A stretch of 64,000 bases of DNA from Pelobates cultripes (lineage: Eukaryota; Chordata; Amphibia; Anura; Pelobatidae). The DNA lies in the NCBI GenBank assembly GCA_933207985.1, contig OW240913.1, positions 323,898,512 through 323,962,511 on the forward strand, read 5' to 3'. Shown one piece after another: positions 46,440-57,950 of the stretch (positions are counted from its first letter, which is position 1; each line of letters opens with the position of its first letter). Made by a program: the position numbers and the translations under genes. Below the pieces are notes generated by a model, which worked only from the letters and a program-made list of their open reading frames with translations, was not told where the DNA came from and made no database searches.

Positions 46440-48974
46440 AGCTTGGATTTTTAAGAACGGCTTGCAAATGCATAGATCTGAAGAAATAGCTCAAATTTTG
46501 TACCTTAACCTGTCAAAATCTTGGTATACAATTCTACGCCAGCAGCAAAAAGTGACTGGCAGATGACCAGCAAAACACGCTTTACTTCACAGCTACTCAA
46601 GAGCATGTGTGGTTATAAATGGTTGTTTCTCATGCCAATGTCCTGGCAATAAAGGCAAGGTGTGGGTATGATCTGGGAGAAATGCCATGCTGCAGAAAGC
46701 ACTGATGCATTCACCAAGCAAGGCCAATCAGACATGTATGTGTTACCACTAACGTAACATCCAAGGATGCAAGATTGGAGATTCAAGGTATCGAGAGAGC
46801 TGGTAAATATTTACCTAATAACTTCTTACACAAAGAAACAATTTCTAATGCAATGAATATATGACTTTCCATAGTCATAAGACGACACCATGAGCCTGCC
46901 ATGATGTTCAACAATCTAAATCTTAATTTAATCTATCTGAGCCAGGCAAATTGGAACATTTAGTAGTGCTAGTGGGAAAACCAATCACGATCTCCCAAAA
47001 ACATTTGACTTATATGCAAGCAGAATATATATTTTTCAGTCTACACATTGTGCTAGTTAGTTTAGCAATTTATAGAAGGAATTAAAATATTATCTGATGC
47101 AGTTTATTCACAGTTCCCCTCAATAAATGGGTCCCTCCAAACAGCTGTATTTATGGATTATATAAAAGCAGCATCTGTGTAATAGGAAAAAGAAATGTAT
47201 TACAATTTTATAAGACATTTGTCCAGTTACTACAATAATTTATATTGCATCTGCAATAGCGTGAGGGCTGAGCAGCTGGAGCATAGCAGGACGGTTGTAG
47301 GCCCTCAGATAGAAACTTATAGTTCATAACGGCTAAACTTGTTTTATTTCCCTAAAGATCTTTAAGGATTATTCCCTTCTCCCAATGATGTGACACTGCT
47401 CTGAATGTCCTTCCTATGGAATGCCCATAAGGGACACTTAATCACATGAATTACCTGCCACTTAATTGCATCTGCAAAAAACTGGCACAAAAGTTTCAGT
47501 TACACAGATCTGCATATATTGCATTGGACCCAGGGAGGGTACACTAATAAAACAGTGAAAAGCAATTAGTGACGATAGGATACGTGTCACTGAACGGCCA
47601 GTTGTACATTAGAACTGGTCACAACAGGACCAAAGAACAACTTTTTGTTTTTTTGACACGTACACATTCTGAACCTCCTTTTAAAAAATAATCTTCACAC
47701 TATCCTTCTAAATTGGTTCTCTTCCATACAGATGTCAGAGTGGATGGACTTTAACAGTTTTTCTCCAGACTTATATGTTCTCCATTGCCAGGCACACATG
47801 CCTATTAAAAAAAAAAAAACTCAGCAACTCAAGATTACGGTGGTGAACCTCTTCAAGTGACAGCACATTCCTCATCATTTCCCCGTCTTTCAATAGAGAA
47901 GCTTTTTATCAAAAGACAAAGCCTTCATTTTTTACCATGATGTTCTCTTGTGACAATCAATCCTTCAAGATGATGGCCAAGTACAAAGAATAACTGGGAT
48001 CTAAGGATTAATATCGGACCTGCTCTTTTCCCTCTCATCCTGTTAGAAAAATAAGAATGATGGTCAACACTCACACGCATCTCCTAAATAATAGAAAGGG
48101 GGGGGTGGGGGAATAGTCAAATTAAACAGTATAGAAAATAAAAGATTATCTAGTAATTCTCAGGGTATCCTTTTTTTTCCCCAAAGACAAACATGTGAAA
48201 TGACTTTAGTTATGCTTCCTGATCTCAATTTCTGTTAAAAAAAAAAAAAAAAAATACATTTAAAGTCCCAGTGTACAGAAATTAAAACAAAAATCACCAA
48301 GAAGAGATTTATAGTCATTCCTTAAAACCAGTAACAGCAGGACAATGCACCATCATGGATAATCTGTCTTTTGAAAAAGCAGCACAAATGCCCTGTCTCT
48401 TCTAAAACATAATTTGAAATTTATAAAAATAAACAAACCCACACACAAACTTTAAAATGTCCTAAATCATCGCAGGGAAATCGATAGATAATAATGTTAC
48501 ACAAAGTTAGTAAAGGTGGGATCTTTACAGATTTATAGGATGCTTTGGAATTTCATTGAGCATGCAATGCCATTAATATTTCCAAAATAATCAAGACTTG
48601 TAAAGATTGATGTGGAAAGGTATTTGCTTATACAAAGCAAAGTGCAACAAAAGGATCATATATAGTGGATAATGCAGAATCTGCATACACATCCACGTAT
48701 CCTTTGTGCCTTTCAGGCACCACTTTGCAGCAGATATTCACATGGCAGGTGTCTTTGCAAAAAAAAAACAAAAAAAAAAAAACACAATTATAGCCAATAT
48801 ATAGGATCAAGTGGAACGGACCATTTTCCAGTAGGATTTAAATTTACTGATATTAGGCAATTGAAAAGAAAAGAAAAACAAATTGCTTTGTGAATGGGCA
48901 TAACAACCTATGATCTTTAAGTGGAATGCAACTCCACATTCGCATTTGTTCCACCTATGTAAGCATTTTATCTT
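46440..48974. other. Intron or intergenic DNA, nothing recognised
   Basis: No exon, RNA gene or repeat family identified. Several A- and T-runs (47809, 48172, 48237, 48760) are present. Confidence 0.4.
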
Positions 48975-49374
48975 CAACTGACATAGGCACACAAAGCACT
49001 TCAGCTCAAAGTGGTCTGGGTGCAGTGTTCCTATTGCCCTTAGTCCTTTAATGGGAACCATTGCAGTTTTAGAGAAACTGCAATGATTACATTACAGGAC
49101 TTAGACTGCCTCTACTGGCTGTCTAGAGGTGCTTTCTGCTTGCTAGGCGACTTTTGGTTGCATAACTAAAGCTGGACGTCCTCATGCTCTGCATAAGGAC
49201 ATCCAACGTCAGAGAAATCCCCATAGGAAAGCATTACTTCAATACTTTTCTACGGGGATGACCTAATGTGTTCGATGATGGAGGAGGCGTAGCACCGACC
49301 CAGCACCAAGGGGTGAGGAATCAAGAGAGGGGGTAGCCAGAAGAAGCTCAGTGTTAGGAATATAGTATCCATTT
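48975..49374 (+). repeat. Diverged family A relative
   Basis: CACTTCAGCTCAAAGTGGTC, TTTTAGAGAAACTGCAATG, CTGGCTGTCTAGAGGTGC and CCCCATAGGAAAGCATT follow family A order. GGACGTCCTCATG and CATAAGGACATCC form a hairpin shared with the copies at 33000 and 63671, defining a subfamily. The ends are eroded. Confidence 0.7.
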
Positions 49375-49375
49375 A

Positions 49376-50100
49376 ACCTATTCTGCCATGGACAGGCAAA
49401 AATCTTTGCTACCTGACCAGTCTGTCCTGAGGACAGGCGAACACTGGGGAACTCTGTGTGGAGTCGACAAGAAATCACAAATCTGGCTGAGCGAACAACG
49501 GTGGTCGAACAAGTTCAGGAGGAATAGATTGCTGCTCATAACGATCTGTCGAATGTTGTTCGAGCCATGGGTGAAGAGATCAATTTGCTGAGGGTGAAAA
49601 TTAATGATATTTAAGACCAAAAATCACTGCTATAATGTGAGTATTCGCGGTATAGCAGATATCATGCGCCAATAACCTTATGTTTAACAGAATCATACTC
49701 AGCAAATATGCATAGATAATGGAGGTTAAGTGACATCTTAATTGGCATAGAAAATTTTAAAAAAAAAGTGGCAGAGACAGCATTAAATGCCTATTTTAAA
49801 GCAATTGTTTTATACGAAAAGAGGATAAAGCATCTTCAATGTTGGCCAACAAGTTAAAACAAATCAACTTAATTCTAGATTTATTATCTTTTATATGACT
49901 ATGGAAACAAAGTGACTCATCTGAATATTAGTAACATGTTTGCCTTATACTAAAAGTCTCTGTATAATTGGAAAAAGTATATTAATACTCCACAACCTAA
50001 TGAGAAAATAAAATCTTTTTCTGATAAAATTTTATTAAATAAAATCAAATCAAGAACAGGTATAGTCTTTGGAAAATGATATAATATTGTCTTAAGTTAT
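49376..50100 (+). pseudogene. Decayed L1/Tx1-like LINE, ORF1 region
   Basis: With stops ignored, the frame reads a coiled-coil-like stretch (LTERTTVVEQVQEE, then VVRAMGEEINLLRVKIND) followed in another frame by YNVSIRGIADIMRQ. The latter resembles the RRNNLRIRGI motif of L1/Tx1 ORF1 proteins. Stops and frameshifts are frequent. Lines after 49700 may be the start of ORF2. Confidence 0.6.
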
Positions 50101-50149
50101 AAAAGCTATAAAATATACTCCAACTGGCAAAGCCAAAGGCTGCTCCCTG

Positions 50150-50470
50150 TTTGGTAGACATGCCCTTACTCGTGAGTAAGGACAGGAGGTCTCCCTTATT
50201 TACCAATACAAAGTAATTTTTACTTGGTACTAGTAAGGTTGACTGAATTAAGAATTTTGGTCTTTCAGCCTTTTAGTATATAGCGCCCCAGTACTGTGGG
50301 AATTAGGGAGCTATCTTCTAAGCGGCTGCAAGATGCAGCACGAATCGGATTGGAATTTCATTAATTCTAATGAAATTCCGAACCAAACAAAAAAGTGCAG
50401 AATTTCGTCCTAACACAAATGGACAATGTACTCATTCTGTAAAGGACAAAATTCTGTGAATTTGCCGGCA
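50150..50470 (+). repeat. Family J repeat piece
   Basis: Resembles 866-1110: a run of GCTGCAAGATG, GAAATTCCGAACCAAAC, and GACAAAATTCTG. It lies between two LINE relics, probably as an insertion. Confidence 0.4.
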
Positions 50471-50547
50471 GACCCAATCTAAATGACAGAATGTTCAACA
50501 AATGCTAATAATATTGATGATACAGTCATACAGTTTATACACCCAGA

Positions 50548-51048
50548 AATATCTAGTGCAGAGGGGATATGATAACATTATACAAATATATTCGGGGCCA
50601 ATACAAACCATTGTGTGGAAATCTATTCACAAACCGGACTTTACATAGGACACGAGGTCATTCTTTTAGACTGGAAGAAAGAAGACTTTGTCTAAGGCAA
50701 AGGAAAGGTTTTTTTACTGTAAGAACAATAAGGATGTGGAATTCTCTGCCTGAAGAAGTGGTTTTATCAGAGTCCATACAGATGTTCAAACAGCTACTAG
50801 ATGCATACTTGCAAAAACAGAATATTCAAGGATATAATCTTTCAATGTAGGGTAATAACTGCTTGATCCAAGGATAAATCTGACTGCCATTCTGGTGTCA
50901 AGAAGGAATTTTTTCCTAGCTTGTTGCAAAATTGTGCTTCAAACTGGGTTTTTTGCCTTCTTTTGGATCAACAGCAAAAAAACAAATGTGAGGAAGGCTG
51001 AACTTGATGGACGCAAGTCTCCTTTCAGCTATGTAACTATATATATAC
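50548..51048 (+). mobile_element. LINE 3' fragment (CR1/L2-like group), tail frame intact
   Basis: A frame of 93 codons at 50569-50850 is open: ITLYKYIRGQYKPLC, HRTRGHSFRLEERR, then RMWNSLPEEVV, which fits the C-terminal tail after the reverse transcriptase in several LINE clades. Its 3' UTR ends CTTGATGGACGCAAG and CTATGTAACTATATATA. The opposite-strand copy is at 21577-22240. The intact frame is short and does not imply activity. Confidence 0.78.
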
Positions 51049-51082
51049 AAATTTATATCACCTATTTTTGATTTGGGTTTTT

Positions 51083-51124
<42 letters not shown>

Positions 51125-51158
51125 AAAAACCCAAATCAAAAATAGGGGATATAAATTT
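51049..51158. repeat. AT-rich perfect-arm palindrome
   Basis: AAATTTATATCACCTATTTT plus TGATTTGGGTTTTTAAAA is mirrored across a (TA)n centre, with only two or three changes in arms of about 40 bases. It could extrude as a cruciform. It sits right at the 3' end of the LINE fragment. Confidence 0.92.
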
Positions 51159-51299
51159 GTTATTCCCTTTTATCATCTATATGCAACCAAAAGATGTAGC
51201 ATAAGTTAAAATAGGGAGAGGAATTACAGATTCATATAGAACTATCGAGCTGGTATAAAATAGTGAACTCTGTAAAAGATAACTTAATGCTCTATCCAT

Positions 51300-51700
51300 C
51301 ATGAGAATTATTATAAAGTTTTGTATAGGTGGTACCTAGCACCTACTACATTGAAGAAGAAAAAAAAAAATAATGTTCTCTCATATGTCAGAAAATTGTT
51401 GGAGAAGCTGCGGTGGTATAGGCTCCATGACCCATATATGGTGGGATTGTCCCAAGTTGAAAAGTTTTTGGAGTGATGCTCTTACACTGATCCAAATTGT
51501 CAATCCCGCTTAGACAACGTTATCTCCTCAGATAGGGTTCTATAAACTCCTTCCTAGCGGTTTAGTAGGTCTGAAAGAATTGTAATTTTACACATTTTAA
51601 TTGCTGCAGCTTCAGTTTTACTGAAGTACTGGAACACTGATATGGCACCACCAAAAAGAGAAATTATTGCTATATTAGAAAATAAAGGATGTCCTCTTCT
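51300..51700 (+). pseudogene. Decayed L1/Tx1-like LINE, ORF2 C-terminal region
   Basis: In successive frames I read HENYYKVLYRWYLAPTTL, CWRSCGGIGSMTHIWWDCPK and IAAASVLLKYWNTD, a close fit to the end of L1/Tx1 ORF2 (RWY, then Cys-rich HIWW.CP, then a short helical tail). It has frameshifts and stops. It probably belongs to the same LINE as 49376-50100, separated by later insertions. Confidence 0.72.
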
Positions 51701-51802
51701 CTTATCCCCTTTTCTTCTCTTTTTCTCTCCACTTAAACTAGTTTTCTCTTTTCAATTCAAAAAGTTAATTGTCAACTACTCAAAGAAAAAAAAGGATATC
51801 AT

Positions 51803-52190
51803 TAAAGGACCACTCAATGAAGTGGTCTGGATGCCAGGTCCATCTAGGGTTAACCCTGCAGCTGTAAACATAGCAGTTTTAGAGAAACTGCTATGTTTAC
51901 AATAGGGTTAATCCAGCCTCTAGTTGCGGTCTCACTGACAGCCGCTAGAGGCGCTCACTGTGAAAATCACAGTGAGAAGACGCTGACATCCATAGGAAAG
52001 CATTAAGAAACGCTTTCCTATGGACTGATTGAATGCGCGCGCGGCTCTTGCCGCGCATGCAGCGCTGAAGGTAAGAGTTTAACCCCTTCCTCCCCCTTCA
52101 GCCCAGCGAGAGTGGGACCCTGAGGTTGGGGGGGACCCTATAGTGCCAGGAAAACAACTTTGTTTTCCTGGCACTATAGTGGTCCTTTAA
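51803..52190 (+). mobile_element. Family A TTAA MITE with a left internal deletion
   Basis: TTAAAGGACCACTCAATGAAG shows loss of about 25 bases of the left hairpin. The right end GCACTATAGTGGTCCTTTAA is complete. It is inserted in the LINE tail. Confidence 0.93.
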
Positions 52191-52700
52191 GTAATTGTAT
52201 TGTTGTTACTATAAACAACTTTTTTTGTTTGTACTCTTCATGTACATTTGAGGTATGTACCTCCATATACAATTTTTCTTATATGTATTCAATATAAAAG
52301 TATTGCATATATTGATGTAAAAATATTTTAATAAAATATTTGAAAAAATAAAGGATGTGAACCAAGTTTTAGACAGGCATCTCCTATGTGCGCACATGTG
52401 GGACACATAGGTTCAAAGGATAAATATGAGAGAGAATGGTTTATGTTTTGAACATTTTTATTTGTATTAATGATACGAATAATATAAGATCATCTTCCTT
52501 TGGTCACTTTGAATACACTGCTAACTGTTCTTTAACAATAAGCATGCTTATGGATGTGCACAGTTTATATTTAACATTTTCCCCCTTTTAGGTTTACTCT
52601 TTTTTCCATTATTTTATATGTTTTAAAATATATATTGTTGAAAAATTGTTCATTCTTTAAATAAAAGAATTTAAAGGAAAAAAAAAAAAAAGAAGAGAAA
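52191..52700 (+). mobile_element. Two LINE 3' ends with A-rich tails
   Basis: The first ends near 52350 (TTTAATAAAATATTTGAAAAA), the second near 52692 (TTAAATAAAAGAATTTAAAG then an A-run). The first probably completes the L1/Tx1-like copy above. The second has no coding part and its source is unknown. Confidence 0.5.
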
Positions 52701-54459
52701 GTCATACACAAAAGTAGGTGTTTAGTCCAAAGTTTGTTTGCTAGCTACTAATCCCTGGTTTCAAACAATTGTAAATTAAAAAAAAATGTAAATAAATAGA
52801 AACATTAATACCTACATATTTAATACAGTTAAAAGTGTGTACATAATCACCACACTTACTGTGTTTATTATCTTGTTTATTACCTCCAAACATAAAATTT
52901 CGAATTGTAAACATTTTTGTAAAAACATTTAACAACCTGCAGGCTTTGCAGATGCCATTTCTAATTCAATAGCAGCTGGAAGGTGCACAGATGGTTAGAC
53001 CTGGTTATAAAATATATGTTTACATAGGGGAGGGGAGGTGGAAGGTGTAAATGTTTCTAAGCTATTACACCAATCAACACAATAGTGTGGGCTGTTCTAC
53101 TTCAGAATTCCCTGTTCCAGAACTAGAACTTTAAGTTTATATTATGGAGAAATACGCTGGACCTCCGCTGTCTGTGCCAAAAGTATCATTCTGGCAGGTG
53201 CAACATGCACAGCTGCTTTATAACATATCTACAGCTCAAGCCACTTTAAAAACTAGCTGTTTCTTACAACAGCATATGTTTCACAAAATTCTAGTTAAGT
53301 TGTAAGACTAAGCCTGCGGCCCAAATATCAATACTTCAATCGGTCTTTCACATTTAGTGCAGTCCAAGCTTATTTGACTCGTAATTGAAGACCATAACTA
53401 AAAGGAATAAGTACAGTCCGCTTTGAGGTAAGCTCCATCCATAAATAATGAATAATGTAGTAGTTACAGAGCCTTCCTAGTTCTCTTCCCCATATTTAAG
53501 GGGATTAAATGTAATTGAACAAAATCAGTCTTAAAATATTTATTTTTAAAGTCTACTTTTTATCATTTTCTGCACCCACCTTCAGTCTCTGGTTTACATT
53601 AGTTTATCCCCTGCAGGCTTGTCTTTACAGAAAACGCAGTCTCCGATTCAGACTAAGTGCTAGAAGTGCAAGAACATTCCACTCTTGGCCCTTTGGCATG
53701 CATTTCATTATTCATTCATCCCCCCTGCTCTAATCAGGTGTATATATAAAAAATAAAATAAAAAAAAGAAGCTTGCAAAATATGCAGATCTCGTCTGAAG
53801 CCTTTCTGACCCCGGCAAGGTTTTCTGTGGATGTCCAATCAAAGGCTTCCCAATGCAGTTCAATGAAAAGTCTTTGCAAAGCAGGTACTCTGGGCAATTG
53901 TGTGGCTATTACGTTTATCTCAAATTACTGCAGCAAGCTGGGAGTGTTTTCGGGGTCCTTGTACAGATTAATTTCAGTATTAGCAATGCAATGTGAAGGA
54001 CCTTCAATGATTCTTGCAACTAAAGCAGATATTCTACACTTTCATATTCCATTACCAGAGATGGAGCACTCTCTCCACCATGTTTCACAGATAAGGTGGT
54101 ATGTATGTAATCAAAGAGTTCCAAAATGCTCAAAAATAGTTTGCTTACAATGAGGGAGTGTTGGCACCATTATTACTACAGGAAGCTGTGGAAATGGCAC
54201 ACCCACTTGAAGCTGAACATGTCAGCAAACAATAAACCAACCAATAGAAAACCAGAAATACAAGGTACACAAATGCCAGGCTCTCCCACAGACTTCCTCT
54301 TTCTTAGCTGATCTCATCTCCAAAACAGTCTTTGTTTTTTCTTGGTCCTTCTTATATATCATATCTCCTGTATAGCCGTTTTTAGTTTCCCTTTGTTGGG
54401 TTTATCTTGCTTTTTCTATTTGATTCCTCTTTTCTTCTCTGTGTTTTAACCTGCTGCCT
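52701..54459. other. Intron or intergenic DNA, nothing recognised
   Basis: The frame 53773-54153 (126 codons, plus) is among the longer open frames here. It has no recognisable motif, no splice context I trust, and I treat it as chance. Confidence 0.35.
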
Positions 54460-56900
54460 TTGAATTGCGTCTTACACTTGGCTCCATACAGGTGGATTAT
54501 GTGGGACTTGTTTGGATCCCTTCTACTGGTGCTCAGGTTGCAAGGGGCCTATTTCCAGCCGTACCGCATTATGGAGGCTATGTTTGGACCGTATTAACAC
54601 TGCTGAAAACGGTTTGTGTTTCTGGCGGACATCATGGTTTTCGAGATTGAGCACCAGTGGCTTGGGACCACTTTGTGTTTGTGTGAGTGGATCTGACTAC
54701 TGCAGAACATGTTGCTGTGCGTTTTATTGGCATTTGTGTCTCGCTTCTTACACCCCAGCTGATCCCTGTCCGTGTTAAGTGACAATGTGCTGCTGATGTT
54801 GCCAGTGGTCATATCTACCAGACTGGTGAGCCCAGGGTTTTTTGTTCATCTTATTGTATGATTTTATTTTCCTTACAAATTCTGCTATACTTTTACTGCC
54901 TTAAGTGGTTCTCACTACCTATTTCAAGAGTTTCTGGGCCTTCACTTACCTCTGTACTGGCTGCTAAGCCCTTAGACTTATGTGCCCTATTGCCTTACCT
55001 GCACACAACAAAAGCACTGGGTTAAAGCCTTCCAGCATTTACCTGGCAGTGCCCTTCAGTCCTCTGAAAAAGTGCAACTGCCGACCTTTGAGTCCAAGTT
55101 TTCCCAGGGCTCTGAGGCCTCTGATCATGAGAGGCATACCTTTCGTAAATGCCATTGGAAGGGGCACGCGTCTCAGGCGCACCAAGACAAGGGGAAGGCT
55201 CTGCCACAGAATAAAGTGGGGATCCCAAACACTCCTCTGCAGAGGAGGAGACTGAGGAGGAGACTGACCAGCCCCCTCAATTGGCAATTATGGATGAGTG
55301 GCAGATGGGCGTCTCGGATTTGGACAGTACTGTTCAGGACTCAGTTTGTCAGGGAGACTTTGCTGGGTGGGCCCCAGCCGATCTGTAGCACTTAGAAGAG
55401 TTCCTTTGCAGATATCACAGATGTCAACCTTAAAGCAGGAGGTCAACCCAAGTTTCATCCACGTACATGCTACCATACCTGGTCAGCAGAATGGGCACCA
55501 CCAAAACATCAGATATCTTACACCTCTGGCTGCTGAAACCACTGAAAAAAAAAAAAAAAAGTCTAGAAGGGCCTTAAAGCAATCCAGGACAAATTCCTAG
55601 ATATTGTGGGGCCACTCACACATATCCTCTATTTATCTGATAAAGCATTAACCAGGACTCTTCTCAATATACCCTTGTCAGAGAGTAGGCCCCACGCTAC
55701 ATTTTCTTACTGTGTAACGCCAACACGGCAAGGTCTTCTAAACGTCACAGAGTTGCTCTTTTACGTTTGGACGCAAAATTGGTTGCTCATGGCAGAAAAG
55801 AGTTGGAATCAGAGGCAAAAGGTCTCCTCTAGTCGGGGATGCTTTTGTTAAACCGCTACAGCAGCACATGAACTTGTATCTTTGAGCAGAGTATTCTGAA
55901 CACCACAGATGTATTGGTCCAGCAGGTTCTGGCCGTCACTGTTCCCGGCTGCCTCCAGCTCTCTGGGAATTTGACCATGGCACAGGCCGAGGAGGATGTG
56001 CCAGATAGCCATAAGGTAAAAGCAGAAGCACTGTATATATAGATGCTTGGGTGTTGCAAACTGTTCTCCATTATTTTCTAAAGTTCTATCAGGAGCCGTT
56101 TCAGGAATGACCTACATTGTCCTTTGTCACAAATCTTAAAAAGAGAGCTCTTAGTCGCCTTGAGCATCCTGAAATATCGTACTTGTTTCGGATGGCTCGG
56201 GTCACTCCGCAACCTTTTCTTTGTGAGGAAAAAAAAAAAAAAAATGGATTTCTGACCCCTGACCAAACCAAGAGAGCTGAATCTTTTCATACAATATGGT
56301 CACTTAAAAATAGAGGGGAATCCATCTGCTTTGTGACCTGCTGCAATCCTTGGATTGGTTCAGGTGTCTGGATCTAAAGGGCACGTACTTATTGGTCTCA
56401 GTACATCTGGACTGCTGAAAGTACATTCACTTCCAATGGGAAGGTAGGATATCGCAGTTCACATGACTCCGACCAGGTTGAGCTCCGTCCTGTCCAGCTT
56501 ACCCAAGATCGTGATGATGGTGATGACATATCAGCATTCAGTCAATCATTTACTTGGACAACATTCTTCCTTTCACTAGGCATCGACATTCGCTGTCTGA
56601 GCAAATGCATATGGTGGTTGGTCTTCTAGAGCAGTGTTCCTCAACCCAGTCCTCATGGACCACCAACAGACCAGGATTGATGTGTGTCCCTGTTTTATTC
56701 CAATGGAGATACTGACAAAACCTGGACTGTTGGTGGTCCATGAGGTCTGGGTTGGGGAACACTGTTCTAGAGTCTCTGGGCTTTGAGAACATGGAAAAGT
56801 AAGAGCTGATTGTCACCCAGTCGGTCAGTTGTCTGGGGTTCGCGATAGATGCCATGAACTCCATCCTGAAGCTAACAGAGTCCATGATTGTGAGAGAGAC
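54460..56900 (+). pseudogene. Retroelement relic with a DIRS-like reverse transcriptase
   Basis: In the right part the plus strand reads LDLKGTYLLVSVHLD at about 56368-56412, YLDNILPFT at 56551-56577 in place of YxDD-type catalytic residues (second Asp replaced by Asn), and CLGFAIDAMNSILKLT at 56829-56876. This order (LDLKDAY, YLDDIL, FLGF.IDS) fits reverse transcriptases of DIRS-type elements; a Gypsy-type origin is less likely but possible. The part before 56100 is more balanced in composition than its surroundings, with several overlapping open frames (54982-55395 is 137 codons), and could be the Gag-like region, which I cannot confirm. Stops, frameshifts and a hAT insertion break it. No RNase H or recombinase was found. 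Confidence 0.6.
56632..56764. mobile_element. hAT-type MITE, 133 bp, 8-bp target duplication
   Basis: Ends CAGTGTTCCTCAACCCAG and inverted GGTTGGGGAACACTG. TTCTAGAG flanks both sides exactly (56624-56631 and 56765-56772). Large parts are self-complementary (GGACCACCAACAG with TGTTGGTGGTCC). It lies inside the reverse-transcriptase relic. A possible fragment of the same end is at 6387 (CACAACCCAGTCCTCAAG). Confidence 0.93.
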
Positions 56901-56905
56901 GAAGA

Positions 56906-57020
56906 GAGCGCGCGGGAAAGAGCGCGCGGGAAAGAGCGCGCGGGAAAGAGCGCGCGGGAAAGAGCGCGCGGGAAAGAGCGCGCGGGAAAGAGCGCGCGGG
57001 AAAGAGCGCGCGGGAAAGAG
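56906..57020 (+). repeat. 14-bp CpG-rich minisatellite
   Basis: About eight near-perfect copies of GCGCGCGGGAAAGA. The overlapping frames rich in Arg, Ala, Glu and Lys on one strand, and Ser, Phe, Pro and Leu on the other, come from this array and are not a gene. Confidence 0.97.
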
Positions 57021-57049
57021 AGCGAAAAAGCGCGCGCTCCACATACTCC

Positions 57050-57370
57050 AAGTACCTTGGCCAAGCACCATGATCACTTCAGTGTTTTGGAGGGGAATAA
57101 CACTTTAAAAAGGAACAATAAGGTAATTCAGATTACTTCATCTTAAAGAATTGGTCCTGTTACTTTAACCCTGCAATTTAAAACATTGCATTTTTTTACA
57201 TTGCAGCATTAAATCCACTTCTAGAGACAGTCCTGACAGCCACTAGCAGTGCTTCCTCCTCGAAAGCGAGTAAAACTCTGCCTGGGAATCAAATACTGCT
57301 CATTGGAGGAATGGAGTGCGGAGTTTGGCCATGCATTCCTACTTCCAATCCATTGCTTCTTTACACATAG
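57050..57370. repeat. Diverged TTAA-type element pieces
   Basis: TTTAACCCTGCAATTTAAAAC, TTACATTGCAGCATTAAATCC and AGACAGTCCTGACAGCCAC echo the interior of families A and B. Ends not resolved. Confidence 0.45.
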
Positions 57371-57768
57371 TAATTTGTTTACAATGGTTACAGTCGTGTT
57401 TTGTAAAAAAGCCGAATTACCTTAGTATTAGAGCATTAGTGTAACACGAGATTCTGTTACCAAAGGGAGACTGAAGCTGCTCTCAGTGCTATGGAATTTA
57501 TACAAAGATAATGCAGTAACTGTGCAAACCAAAAGGTTAAAGTTCATTCCATAAAATACAGTCTGTTTAGAATTATATTCCTACCAACACTTAGCAGTAA
57601 AGGCATCACATTTAATATGCAAACATTAATTGTGGAGAGACAAGGGAATCTAAATATATTGACCACATTTTATATTATTTTTTTTAAATACACTAACAAA
57701 CATTAACACAATGCAAAGAACATTTCTAGTAAGAATGGCAATGTTTTATTAAATGTGCTGCAGTCTGC

Positions 57769-57950
57769 TTAAAGGGACACTCAAAGCACCATAACCACTA
57801 AAGCGCACGGTAATGATTGCAAGTAGTGCTCCTGAGTACTCCCACAATAAATAATCAAACCATTTGAGATTGTTTTTACAACTTACCTGCGGCAAGTAGT
57901 GCACAGACAGCCTCGAACCTGGTAGAAGAGAGACACGCTCAGTCAATAAG
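57769..57950 (+). repeat. TTAAAGGGACACTCAAAGC MITE fragment
   Basis: T2-type left end TTAAAGGGACACTCAAAGC followed by ACCATAACCACTAAAGCGC, GTGCTCCTGAGTACTCC and an ACTTACCTGCGGC block. The right end is missing. It resembles 2840. Confidence 0.6.

Noticed and set aside
53773..54153. 126-codon open frame as a gene
   Set aside because: No known motif, no trusted splice sites, and a few frames of this length are expected by chance in 64 kb.
56550..57146. Long frames rich in Arg-Ala-Glu-Lys or Ser-Phe-Pro-Leu
   Set aside because: They are readings of the 14-bp array, present in several frames at once.
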